This document shows positions 19,958 through 27,910 of a stretch of 64,000 nucleotides of DNA, in pieces. The position numbers and the translations under genes were made by a program. Below the pieces are notes generated by a model. That model had not been told where the DNA came from. It saw only the letters and a list, made by a program, of their open reading frames with translations, and did not search any database. Within the stretch, counting starts at the first letter, position 1, and each line of letters starts with the position of its first letter. This stretch comes from Denitromonas halophila (GTDB lineage: Bacteria; Pseudomonadota; Gammaproteobacteria; Burkholderiales; Rhodocyclaceae): assembly GCF_007625155.1 (NCBI RefSeq), contig NZ_VMNK01000006.1:62001-126000 (forward strand), given 5' to 3'.

Positions 19958-21177
19958 TGCACTCACGGCAACGCGGCCTCATCCTCCCGGCGCTGCTGGT
20001 GCTGCTGCTCATTGGTGGCCTGTCGGTGGTGCTCGGCGGCACCACACTGTCCGACCGGGTCGCCGCCCAGCGCCAGCAAACCACCACAGCGGCGCTCGCC
20101 CAGGCCCGCGCCGCGCTGCTGGGTTACGCGCAAAGCTACCACCTCACGCACCCCGGCCAGAGCGTTGGCTACCTGCCCTGCCCCGACACCAACTCCGCCC
20201 TCAGCGATGGCAACGCCGCGCCGGTGTGCGGCAGCCAGGACAATTTCGCCATCGGCCGCCTGCCCTATCGCACCCTGGGATTGCCGCCGCTGCGCGACGG
20301 CTACGGCGAGTGCCTGTGGTACGTCGTGTCAGGCCCCTTCAAGAACAACCCCAAGGGCGCGCGCATGGATTGGGACACCCCCGGCCAGTTCGACATTTCG
20401 GACGGCAGCCGGACGCTCAACCCTGCCATCTATGGCGATCAATTTGCGTCGGCGGTCGTTTTTTCCCCGGGTCGCCCACTCACCGGACAAGCCCGCAGCA
20501 GCTCCAGCCGCCGCTGTGGCGGCGACGCCGATGCCGCGACGGCCTTACAGGCCTACCTCGAAGGCGCCACCAGCTCACCGTCTTCGGTCATCACCACACT
20601 GACCCGCGGGCGACCAGCCGACGAGACAAACAACGACAGCGTCGCCTGGATATCGGCAGACGACATCTTTGACGCCAAGCTGCTGGCGCGCGCCGATTTC
20701 GCCGCCTTTCTCAACACCATGAACACCAATCTGAAAACCGCGCTGACCAACGTCAAGACCGCCTCGCCCATCGCGGCGCTTCCGCCAGTCGCTTTCACTT
20801 CTGTCGGTTTGATCGATATCGGCGAGCTTCCCGCGCCCTTTTCAACGCCAACTGTAAACGCCGCCGAGCAGGCATACAACGATGCACACGCACTCGCCAA
20901 AAGCTGGCAAGGCCAGATCCGCTACCTGCGCTGCGCAGATGGCAGCGCCTGCCTTCAGTGGGACGACGGCTCGGGCATCCCGCGTCAGTGCATCGCGGCC
21001 GTGGCCTTTGCCGGCCACCGCTTGCCCACCCAGAATCGCTCGGACGGCATCGTCGATACCGCCGCATTCTTTGAAGGGGGTAATGTGTCCGCCGTCACAG
21101 CGGGCACCCCGCTCTCTGGCCCGAACGTGTACGACGGCGCCTTCCCCGCCACCGATGTGATCCAATGCGTGCAATGA
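19957..21177 (+). CDS. Large pilin-like (pseudopilin) protein without Glu5
   Basis: 406 residues. The N-terminus MHSRQRGLILPALLVLLLIG is a type IV pilin-like hydrophobic helix after a basic leader with Gly, but lacks the usual FT(L)xE. The region ARAALLGYAQS...VGYLPCPDTN and RTLGLPPLRDGYGE resembles ALIGYAIVHGRLPCP and RTLGLPAFDAWG in the next protein, so the two are probably paralogous. It is likely a large minor pilin or tip protein of the MSHA-like pilus. Six or more cysteines suggest disulfides. Confidence 0.6.
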   Translation: MHSRQRGLILPALLVLLLIGGLSVVLGGTTLSDRVAAQRQQTTTAALAQARAALLGYAQSYHLTHPGQSVGYLPCPDTNSALSDGNAAPVCGSQDNFAIGRLPYRTLGLPPLRDGYGECLWYVVSGPFKNNPKGARMDWDTPGQFDISDGSRTLNPAIYGDQFASAVVFSPGRPLTGQARSSSSRRCGGDADAATALQAYLEGATSSPSSVITTLTRGRPADETNNDSVAWISADDIFDAKLLARADFAAFLNTMNTNLKTALTNVKTASPIAALPPVAFTSVGLIDIGELPAPFSTPTVNAAEQAYNDAHALAKSWQGQIRYLRCADGSACLQWDDGSGIPRQCIAAVAFAGHRLPTQNRSDGIVDTAAFFEGGNVSAVTAGTPLSGPNVYDGAFPATDVIQCVQ

Positions 21178-21902
21178 GTCCGACACCATCGCACCGCCAG
21201 GCTGGCTTTACCCTCGCCGAGCTGGCCATCGTCCTGCTGATCCTCACCGTCCTCGCCGCGGCGCTGGTCGTGCCCTTCAGCGCACGCCTGGCCGCCGAGC
21301 GTCGCGAGCAGACGGCGACAATGCTCGACAACATCCACGCCGCACTCATCGGCTACGCCATCGTCCACGGCCGGCTGCCCTGTCCAGGCACCCGCAAGAA
21401 CCCCCTCGACGCCCGTTATGGCGAGGAAGAGTTCGACGCCGCCACCAACAACTGCGTCGTCACCACCGAAGGCATACTGCCGTGGCGAACACTCGGCCTC
21501 CCTGCCTTTGACGCCTGGGGCCTGCCCCGCCAAGCCGAATCGGACCCGTGGACCGGCCACTTCCGTTACCGCGTCGATCTCGGCTTCAGCAGTGCCCAAC
21601 CGGGCGCCAGGATCCGCGCCAACACGGCGTATCAGGACGAAATCAAAGTCATTGATCACAACGGTAACGAGATCACCGTCTCGTCCTATACCGGCAGCGA
21701 CGTACTGAAAAACACCACCGCTGTCGCACTGGTCTACGCCACCGGCCCCGACCTGACCCCCAACGGCGCCAACACCAGCTACGAGTCCGGCAGCGACGCG
21801 ACTTACGAGGCCGGCGATCCGAGCACCACCTTTGATGATATGGTTATGTGGATTGGCCGCCCCTTGCTGATCGCCCGCATGGCGCAAGCTGGCGCCTTGT
21901 AG
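21174..21902 (+). CDS. Type IV prepilin-like minor pilin
   Basis: About 242 residues with a canonical prepilin leader and helix: GFTLAELAIVLLILTVLAA, including Glu at mature position 5, for processing by a PilD peptidase encoded elsewhere. It shares the LxGYAxxxGRLPCP block with the preceding protein. ATG 21174 is favoured because it overlaps the previous TGA (ATGA). An ATG at 21165 would add three residues. Confidence 0.85.
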   Translation: MSPTPSHRQAGFTLAELAIVLLILTVLAAALVVPFSARLAAERREQTATMLDNIHAALIGYAIVHGRLPCPGTRKNPLDARYGEEEFDAATNNCVVTTEGILPWRTLGLPAFDAWGLPRQAESDPWTGHFRYRVDLGFSSAQPGARIRANTAYQDEIKVIDHNGNEITVSSYTGSDVLKNTTAVALVYATGPDLTPNGANTSYESGSDATYEAGDPSTTFDDMVMWIGRPLLIARMAQAGAL

Positions 21903-21917
21903 CCAACCCTTCTCGCG

Positions 21918-23255
21918 ATGCCCATGGACACTTCGGACGACCTGTCCTACTACGCTCAGAGCTTTTCGGCCCGACTGCGCAACGCGGGCGTGCGCCCGGA
22001 CGACGACGAGCAGACGCGGCTCGGCAAGTCGCTGCTGGTCTTCGCCACGGGCTTGATGAGCATCGCCTCGGGCGTCTGGCTGCTGCTCTACTGGCTCACC
22101 GGGCCGAAGCTGTCCTCGACGCTGCCGTTTCTGTTTCAGGTGCTGCTGGCGGCCAATCTGGCCTACTACATCCAGAGCGGCAACTTCAGTTGGTTCCGGC
22201 TCAGCCAGTTCACCCTGTTCCTGTTCTTCCCCTTTGTCGCGCAGTGGAGCATGGGTAACTTCATCACCGGCTCCGGCGTTATCCTGTGGGGTTTGATCGC
22301 GCCGGTCGGTGCCGTTTTCGTGATGGGCCTTCGCGAATCCATGCCTTGGTTCTTTGCCTACATTTTCTTCACCGCACTCACCGGTTTTTTTGACTACCTG
22401 CTGGTGGACGTGGGCAATCCGCTCGACGCCGCCACGGCGGTCTCCCTGCGCACCTCGGTGCTGTTCTTCGCCCTCAACTTCATCGCCATTTCGGGCATCG
22501 TCTACGCGCTGGTGCGCTTCGCGCTCGAAGAAAAACGCAAACTGCAGACCCGGCTCGAAGAAGCCATGAACCTGCTGCGCTCCGAGCAGGAGCGCTCCGA
22601 ACGCTTGCTGCTCAACGTGCTGCCGGGCGCCGTGGCCGAGCGACTCAAAGCCAGCGACGACATCGTCGCCGACGACTTCCCCAGCGTCTCGGTGATGTTC
22701 GCCGACATCGTCAATTTCACCCAGATCGCCAGCGGGCTGAGCGCGCCCCAGGTCTTCAGCATGCTCAACGAAGTCTTCTGCCGCTTCGACGCGCTGGCCG
22801 AAGAGCGCGGCCTGGAAAAGATCAAGACCATCGGTGATGCCTACATGGTGGCCGGCGGTCTGAACAGCCGCTGCAAAGACCCCTGTGCCGCCGTCGCCGA
22901 GCTCGCGCTCGACATGCGCGACAGCCTGGCCGCCTTGTCCGAAAAGGTCGGCGTCCCCCTCGCGCTGCGCATCGGCATCGGCACCGGGCCGGTGGTGGCC
23001 GGCGTGGTCGGGCGCAAGAAATTCATCTACGACCTGTGGGGCGACACCGTCAATCTGGCCAGTCGACTCAGCAGCGAAGGCGCACCCGATGGCATCCAGT
23101 GCGACCGGCGCACCCACATGCACCTGTCGCAGCGCTTTGTCTTCGACGAGCGCAGCATCCTGCGCATCAAGGGCAAGGGCGAGGTCATCACCTATCGCCT
23201 GCTCGGGCGCGCCTCAAATCACGCCAGGGGGCCGCATCAGCCCGCCGCCGCCTGA
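21918..23255 (+). CDS. Membrane class III adenylate cyclase
   Basis: 445 residues: six predicted membrane helices (about residues 38-200), a signalling coiled coil (EEKRKLQTRLEEAMNLLRSE) with the LLLNVLPGAVAERLK linker, then a class III nucleotide cyclase domain (~255-435). The two metal-binding aspartates are in VMFADIVNFT (D263) and KTIGDAYM (D307). Lys303 and the Asp of DLWGDTVNLASR fit an ATP-specific enzyme, and the Asn and Arg of that motif serve the transition state. It should make cAMP. It lies 15 nt after the pilin-like gene and its 3' end overlaps the convergent kinase gene by 19 nt. Confidence 0.93.
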   Translation: MPMDTSDDLSYYAQSFSARLRNAGVRPDDDEQTRLGKSLLVFATGLMSIASGVWLLLYWLTGPKLSSTLPFLFQVLLAANLAYYIQSGNFSWFRLSQFTLFLFFPFVAQWSMGNFITGSGVILWGLIAPVGAVFVMGLRESMPWFFAYIFFTALTGFFDYLLVDVGNPLDAATAVSLRTSVLFFALNFIAISGIVYALVRFALEEKRKLQTRLEEAMNLLRSEQERSERLLLNVLPGAVAERLKASDDIVADDFPSVSVMFADIVNFTQIASGLSAPQVFSMLNEVFCRFDALAEERGLEKIKTIGDAYMVAGGLNSRCKDPCAAVAELALDMRDSLAALSEKVGVPLALRIGIGTGPVVAGVVGRKKFIYDLWGDTVNLASRLSSEGAPDGIQCDRRTHMHLSQRFVFDERSILRIKGKGEVITYRLLGRASNHARGPHQPAAA

Positions 23256-24964
23256 CGCAAGCAAAACTGAACGCGGCCATCCAGGTTACTCGACAGGCCA
23301 AGTTCATAACCCGCCTCTTCAGCCAGCCGCGCCGCCTGGTACAAGCCCATCCCCAGGCCACTTTGCGACGCCACCGGAGCGCGCATCAACTGCCCCGCCA
23401 AGGCATCGGGCAGAGCTGCACCATCGTCGCCAACCGTCAAGGTCGCGCCCCCGTCCTGCTCGCCCAGCTGAACGACGACGTCCAGACCGGGCAGGAGCAA
23501 ACGCTTGTCCAGCGCGTTCTGAATCAGGTTGTCCAGCACACTGTTGAACACCCCCGGCGGCACCTCAAGCGCCGAGATATCACCGCTGAGCTCAAAGCGA
23601 ATACCCGTGCTCGCATGGCGAGCAGCGCACTCCTGCCACCACACGCTGGCGGGCATCGCCTCACCCGGAGATCCCTCCGGGTGCCGCAGCTTCTCCAGGG
23701 TTTGGGCCAGCCGACGCGTGATCACCGGCAACTGACGAGACACCAGCGCCCGTAGCGCGGCCTCGTCAACCTCCGGACGTGCCGCGGTGTAGCACAGCGT
23801 ATTGAGTGACTGCAGCAAATTCTTGATGTCGTGCGTCAGGCGCGCACCGGTCTCGTGGATGGCGCGCAGATACGACAAGGTTTCCAGCTGTTGCGAATGG
23901 CGCTTCTCCCGGCAGAACTCAGCCAACATCCGCACCATGAGGCTGAAGTGCCAGCTCAGCGCCGGGCTGGGTGCGCGCCGAAGGTAGAGCGTGACTGTCA
24001 GCCCTTCCTGCGTGAGCTGACGTGCCACCGCCGCCACCTCACCGAAGCTGCCCTCACCTTCGGCCAGCCGCCAATGCCCACCACACACGCCGGGAATACG
24101 CAGCATGCGCTGGCAGGCCTGGTCGGCCAGGGCCTCTGGCGTATCGGCCGACACCGACACGCTGGCCACCTCATGTAACCACTCTTCGAAGGACAAACCG
24201 ACCGACAGCACACGCCGGGCGAACACCATGCCCAGTTGTGGCCCGCTGGCACTCGGATGCCACGCCCAGGCCAGCACGAGCAATACCACCGCCATGGAAA
24301 ACAAGGCGGTCACCAGCGCGACCAGGTAGGGCAGATGCATCAACCACATGAACGCAAAGCCGCCCAGCGTGCTGATGGCCAGCGCGACAAACAGCAAGAT
24401 GGTCGACAGAAAGTCGATCGCGCCGGCCCGCCTGACAGACTCCGGCGCCGAGGGCTGCAGCATCACCACCAGGGTCAGCGCGGGCAACACCGTGAGCGCC
24501 AGCACGTCGAACAAGGGCCGCTCGGCCACCTCCACCGGCACCACGCGTGGCAACACCATCATGAACAGGCTGCACACCAGATACGCAACGGCGAGTTGAT
24601 AGGGCAGACGACCCCGTGCGCCGATCTCAACAAACGCACCGCCCCCGATGACGCCGGCCAGCACCATCAACCAGATCCCCAGCGCGCCCCAGGACATGGC
24701 CAGCAAGAACAGCGCGATCACCGCCACCATCACCAGCAGATCCCGCGACACCAAGCGATGGGCGCCGCGCACCACGGGCTGCCAGATCAGGAACAGACCC
24801 AGATGGGCAAGCACCAGCGTCCGCCCGACCAGCGAATCAATCCCCTGCAGCATGCCCAGGTGCAACACCAGCAGGGAAGCGCCCAACAGTCGGTTCGGCA
24901 CGCGGCTGAACCATCGCCACGGCGCCCTGAAACCGCTTGCCATCCCCACGTCGTTCGTCGTCAT
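23237..24964 (-). CDS. Multi-pass membrane sensor histidine kinase
   Basis: 575 residues. The N-terminal ~235 residues carry about eight membrane helices, followed by a GAF-like stretch (~250-345). The phospho-acceptor block ARLTHDIKNLLQSL (His378) and the ATP-binding domain with N box NSVLDNLIQNALDKR and G box QSGLGMGLYQAARL close the protein. There is no linked receiver. The fold order is like PrsK of PEP-CTERM systems. The NtrC-type regulator at 8673, on the far side of the pilus genes, is the natural candidate partner. Start is ATG 24964; ATG 24943 is an alternative. Confidence 0.9.
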   Translation of the reverse strand: MTTNDVGMASGFRAPWRWFSRVPNRLLGASLLVLHLGMLQGIDSLVGRTLVLAHLGLFLIWQPVVRGAHRLVSRDLLVMVAVIALFLLAMSWGALGIWLMVLAGVIGGGAFVEIGARGRLPYQLAVAYLVCSLFMMVLPRVVPVEVAERPLFDVLALTVLPALTLVVMLQPSAPESVRRAGAIDFLSTILLFVALAISTLGGFAFMWLMHLPYLVALVTALFSMAVVLLVLAWAWHPSASGPQLGMVFARRVLSVGLSFEEWLHEVASVSVSADTPEALADQACQRMLRIPGVCGGHWRLAEGEGSFGEVAAVARQLTQEGLTVTLYLRRAPSPALSWHFSLMVRMLAEFCREKRHSQQLETLSYLRAIHETGARLTHDIKNLLQSLNTLCYTAARPEVDEAALRALVSRQLPVITRRLAQTLEKLRHPEGSPGEAMPASVWWQECAARHASTGIRFELSGDISALEVPPGVFNSVLDNLIQNALDKRLLLPGLDVVVQLGEQDGGATLTVGDDGAALPDALAGQLMRAPVASQSGLGMGLYQAARLAEEAGYELGLSSNLDGRVQFCLRQAAAG

Positions 24965-25034
24965 GCCGCCATTGTAGTGAATGTCCAGAAAATCAATCAG
25001 GTCACCCGATGCACCACAAAAAGTGACGAATCAA

Positions 25035-25060
25035 TGACACCCGCTGTCAACATTTCGACA
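25035..25060. promoter_or_regulatory. Candidate enhancer (UAS) dyads for the sigma-54 pilin promoter
   Basis: TGACA (25035-25039) and TGTCA (25045-25049) form a perfect inverted repeat with a 5-nt spacer. The second arm is reused in TGTC-N8-GACA (25045-25060). The cluster ends about 73 nt upstream of the -24 element, a normal distance for binding of an NtrC-family activator that loops to sigma-54 RNA polymerase. Assignment is by symmetry and position only. Confidence 0.45.
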
Positions 25061-25132
25061 CCTTGCCGTCAGCTATCGGTCACTTTCCCGCGCCATTCCA
25101 TACGAATCGCGCCTATCACCTTGGAAATACGG

Positions 25133-25148
25133 CGGCACACAACTTGCT
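25133..25148 (+). promoter_or_regulatory. Sigma-54 (-24/-12) promoter of the pilin gene
   Basis: CGGCACA-CAAC-TTGCT matches the consensus TGGCACG-N4-TTGCW with both invariant GG and GC dinucleotides and correct spacing. A start of transcription near 25159 would give a short leader containing GGAG (25166-25169), 8 nt before the pilin ATG at 25178. A GAFTGA-bearing activator is encoded in the same locus, which strengthens the call. Confidence 0.72.
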
Positions 25149-25177
25149 TACCCTAAGCGTATTGTGGAGATCTTTCA

Positions 25178-25834
25178 ATGAAAAGCACCCCCCGGAAATA
25201 CCAGCGTGGCTTCACCCTCGTGGAGATCGCAGTCGTCCTCGTCATCATCGGCCTGCTGCTCGGCGGTGTGCTGAAGGGACAGGAGTTGATCAACAACGCC
25301 AAGGTCAAGAGCCTGGTGCAAGAGTTCAAGAGCGTTTCGACCATGGTGTATGGCTACCAGGACCGGTTCCGCTTTCTGCCGGGGGACGATCCGCAAGTAG
25401 TCAATCACGTTGCCGGCACTCTGGCCACCACCACACCGGCCGATGTTGGCAACGGCCGCATTGATGGCGCGTGGGACTCCGCCACGAAGACCGACGAATC
25501 CTTTTTGTTCTGGGAGCATGTGCGTCTCGCCAATCTGGCAAACGGCAGCACTGACATTGATGATGCCGTCAACTACCTGGAGCGGAATGTCGAAAACGGT
25601 CGCATCGGGGTGACAAGCAACCCCGCACCAATCACCGGCCTTCCTGGCCAGTTCTTTATCTGCTCTGGCAATCTCACAACACGTTTCGCACGCCAGATCG
25701 ACACCACCATGGACGATGGCATCACCAATACCGGCACCGTCCGCGTCAGAGCCGGCGCTGCACTGGCGGCCGTCAATCTCACCGCGGCAGACGAAAACGA
25801 CGGCAATGTCTACACCGTCTGCGTGGGCTACTAA
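25178..25834 (+). CDS. Type IV prepilin, probable major pilin of the MSHA-like pilus
   Basis: 218 residues with a short basic leader and a canonical prepilin helix (GFTLVEIAVVLVIIGLLLGG, Glu5 present). Then comes the KVKSLVQEFKSVSTMVYGYQ segment and FLPGDDP, typical of MSHA/PulG-like pilins. Two cysteines (FICSGN and YTVCVGY) could form the C-terminal disulfide loop. It is monocistronic, sits apart from the assembly genes and has its own sigma-54 promoter, as expected for the abundant subunit. Its TAA overlaps the convergent antiporter stop. Confidence 0.9.
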   Translation: MKSTPRKYQRGFTLVEIAVVLVIIGLLLGGVLKGQELINNAKVKSLVQEFKSVSTMVYGYQDRFRFLPGDDPQVVNHVAGTLATTTPADVGNGRIDGAWDSATKTDESFLFWEHVRLANLANGSTDIDDAVNYLERNVENGRIGVTSNPAPITGLPGQFFICSGNLTTRFARQIDTTMDDGITNTGTVRVRAGAALAAVNLTAADENDGNVYTVCVGY

Positions 25835-27801
25835 ACGCCCCGCATCAGCCGCTGCTCGGCCAGTTCCAGATTGCCTGGCACACCGAGCAGCACCACCACA
25901 TCGCCGGCCTGGATGTCGGTTTCCGGCCCCGGGCTGAGCCCACGGATGTTTCGTCGGCGCACGACCGACACCGTCACGTTCAGCAACGCAAAATCCATGT
26001 CGCCGATGGTCTGCCCCACCGACCCGGCGCCCGGCGGTATCACCACCGAATGCAGCCGTGACTGCTGAGACTCCGGCCCCTCCGGCGCGTCATCAGCGCC
26101 ATGAAACAAGCCTTGCATCAATGCGTAACGCTGACGGCGAATCTCGCGGATGCGGCGCAGCACGCGATTGAGCGGCACACCGATCAGCGCCAGGGCATGC
26201 GAAGCGAGCATGATGCTGCCCTCAAAGGCCTCGGTGACCACTTCAGCCGCCCCTGCATCCGACAGCTTGGTCATTTCCGCCTCATCCACCGCCCGCGCCA
26301 CAATGGGCAAATCGGGCCGAATCGTCTGCACATGATGAATCACCCGCAAGGCCGCATCCACACCAGAGAACGACACCACTACCGCGCTGGCCCGCATCAC
26401 GCCTGCCGCCTGCAGTGTTTCGTGGCGGGCGGCGTCGCCGTACACCACAGTGTCGCCCGCCGCGCCAGCCTCCCGCACCCGCTCGGGGTCGAGGTCCAGC
26501 GCCACATAGCTGATGCCCTCCTGCTCAAAGAAACGCGCCAGATGCTGACCGCTGCGACCGTAGCCGCAGATCACGATATGCCCGGTGGTATTCAGGCTCT
26601 GCGCCGCGACCCGGGTCAGCTCCATCGAGCGCATCAGCCACTCAGACGCCACAAAGCGCATCACCAGCTTGTCGCTCACCTGCACGATCAGCGGCGCCAC
26701 CAGCATCGACAACACCAACGCCGCCACCGTGACCTGCAGCAACACCGGCGACAACAGATCCAGTCCATCGATCTGCGAGAGCAGCACAAACCCGAACTCA
26801 CCGCCTGCGCACAACCACAGGCCGGTACGCATGGCGGTGCCAGGCGTCCCGCCAAACAAGCGTGAGGCGCCACCGGCAATCAATAGCTTGAAGACCAGCA
26901 AGGCGGCCACCATACCCAGCACGGCAGGCAGGTGAAGCAGGATTTCGCCCACATCCAGGAACATGCCGACCGTGACGAAGAACAGGCCAAGCAACACGTC
27001 CCGGAACGGCTTGATGTCCTCCTCCACCTGATAGCGATACTCGGTTTCGGAGATCAGCATGCCCGCCAGAAAGGCGCCGAGCGCCAGCGACAACCCCACC
27101 AGCTCACTCAACCAGGCCAGGCCGAGGGTGATCAGCAGCACATTGAGCATGAACAGCTCACCCGAGCGCCGCCGGGCCACCAAGGTAAACCAGGCCCGCA
27201 TCAGACGCTGGCCAAACACCAGCACCAGGGCCAGCATGGCCGCCGCCTTGATCGCCGCCACCGACAGCGTCGCAAACAAGGCGTCGCCGGGCTGCGACAA
27301 GGCCGGGATCAGGATCAGCAGCGGCACCACTGCGATATCCTGAAACAGCAGCACACCAATGACTTCCCGACCATGCCGGGATTCAAGCTCCATCCGGTCG
27401 GTCAGCAATTTTGACAGGATCGCGGTCGACGACATGGTCAGAATGCTGCCCAGGGCAAAACTGGTCAGCAGGCTCAGGCCGAGCGCCCAACCTATCAGCA
27501 TCACCAGCGCAATCGATCCGGTCACCTGCACCGCCCCCAGACCAAACACGATGCGCTTCATCGCCACCAGGCGGGGCAACGAAAATTCCAGTCCGATCGA
27601 GAACATCAGGAAGACCACGCCGAATTCCGCCAGGTGGCGCGCGCCGGCCGAGTCTTCCATCAAATTCAGCGCATGCGGCCCCACCGCCGCACCAACCAGC
27701 AGGTAACCGAGCACAGGGGGGAGGTTAATACTACGAAACAGGCCGACCACCAGCACGGCGGCGGCAAGCAACAGCAGAACCAGTTCCAGGGTATTGACCA
27801 T
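25831..27801 (-). CDS. CPA2-family cation:proton antiporter with TrkA domains (Kef/YbaL type)
   Basis: 656 residues. The N-terminal ~380 form 12-13 membrane helices of the CPA2 family (e.g. FGVVFLMFSIGLEFSLPRL, GVLLFQDIAVVPLLIL). A TrkA-N/RCK nucleotide-binding domain follows with GYGRSGQHLARFFEQEG, then a TrkA-C domain. This is the architecture of KefB/KefC/YbaL, which exchange K+ or Na+ for protons under ligand control. The exact ion and ligand cannot be told from sequence alone. Confidence 0.93.
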   Translation of the reverse strand: MVNTLELVLLLLAAAVLVVGLFRSINLPPVLGYLLVGAAVGPHALNLMEDSAGARHLAEFGVVFLMFSIGLEFSLPRLVAMKRIVFGLGAVQVTGSIALVMLIGWALGLSLLTSFALGSILTMSSTAILSKLLTDRMELESRHGREVIGVLLFQDIAVVPLLILIPALSQPGDALFATLSVAAIKAAAMLALVLVFGQRLMRAWFTLVARRRSGELFMLNVLLITLGLAWLSELVGLSLALGAFLAGMLISETEYRYQVEEDIKPFRDVLLGLFFVTVGMFLDVGEILLHLPAVLGMVAALLVFKLLIAGGASRLFGGTPGTAMRTGLWLCAGGEFGFVLLSQIDGLDLLSPVLLQVTVAALVLSMLVAPLIVQVSDKLVMRFVASEWLMRSMELTRVAAQSLNTTGHIVICGYGRSGQHLARFFEQEGISYVALDLDPERVREAGAAGDTVVYGDAARHETLQAAGVMRASAVVVSFSGVDAALRVIHHVQTIRPDLPIVARAVDEAEMTKLSDAGAAEVVTEAFEGSIMLASHALALIGVPLNRVLRRIREIRRQRYALMQGLFHGADDAPEGPESQQSRLHSVVIPPGAGSVGQTIGDMDFALLNVTVSVVRRRNIRGLSPGPETDIQAGDVVVLLGVPGNLELAEQRLMRGV

Positions 27802-27862
27802 GCGCGACGCCAGTTGTCCTCAATCCGCGGGGCATCAGGCCGAAAGGGCGGCAGCGGCCTTC

Positions 27863-27871
27863 TGATATACT
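27863..27871 (+). promoter_or_regulatory. Candidate extended -10 promoter for kdsD-lptCA
   Basis: TGATATACT fits the extended -10 pattern TGnTATAAT (TATACT at 27866-27871), 39 nt upstream of the kdsD ATG in the 109-nt divergent gap. No convincing -35 was seen, which is common for extended -10 promoters. Confidence 0.38.
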
Positions 27872-27910
27872 TTTTCGTCCAAGTTTAACCGCAATCTTCG
27901 ACCCACCCCA

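Noticed and set aside
20985-23123. Very long open frame opposite the pilin-like and cyclase genes, and similar ones opposite glyS, the capsid/protease genes and others
   Set aside because: The plus-strand proteins carry clear family motifs. The antisense translations are Arg/Gly/His-rich without motifs, a known effect of high GC with a G/C third position.
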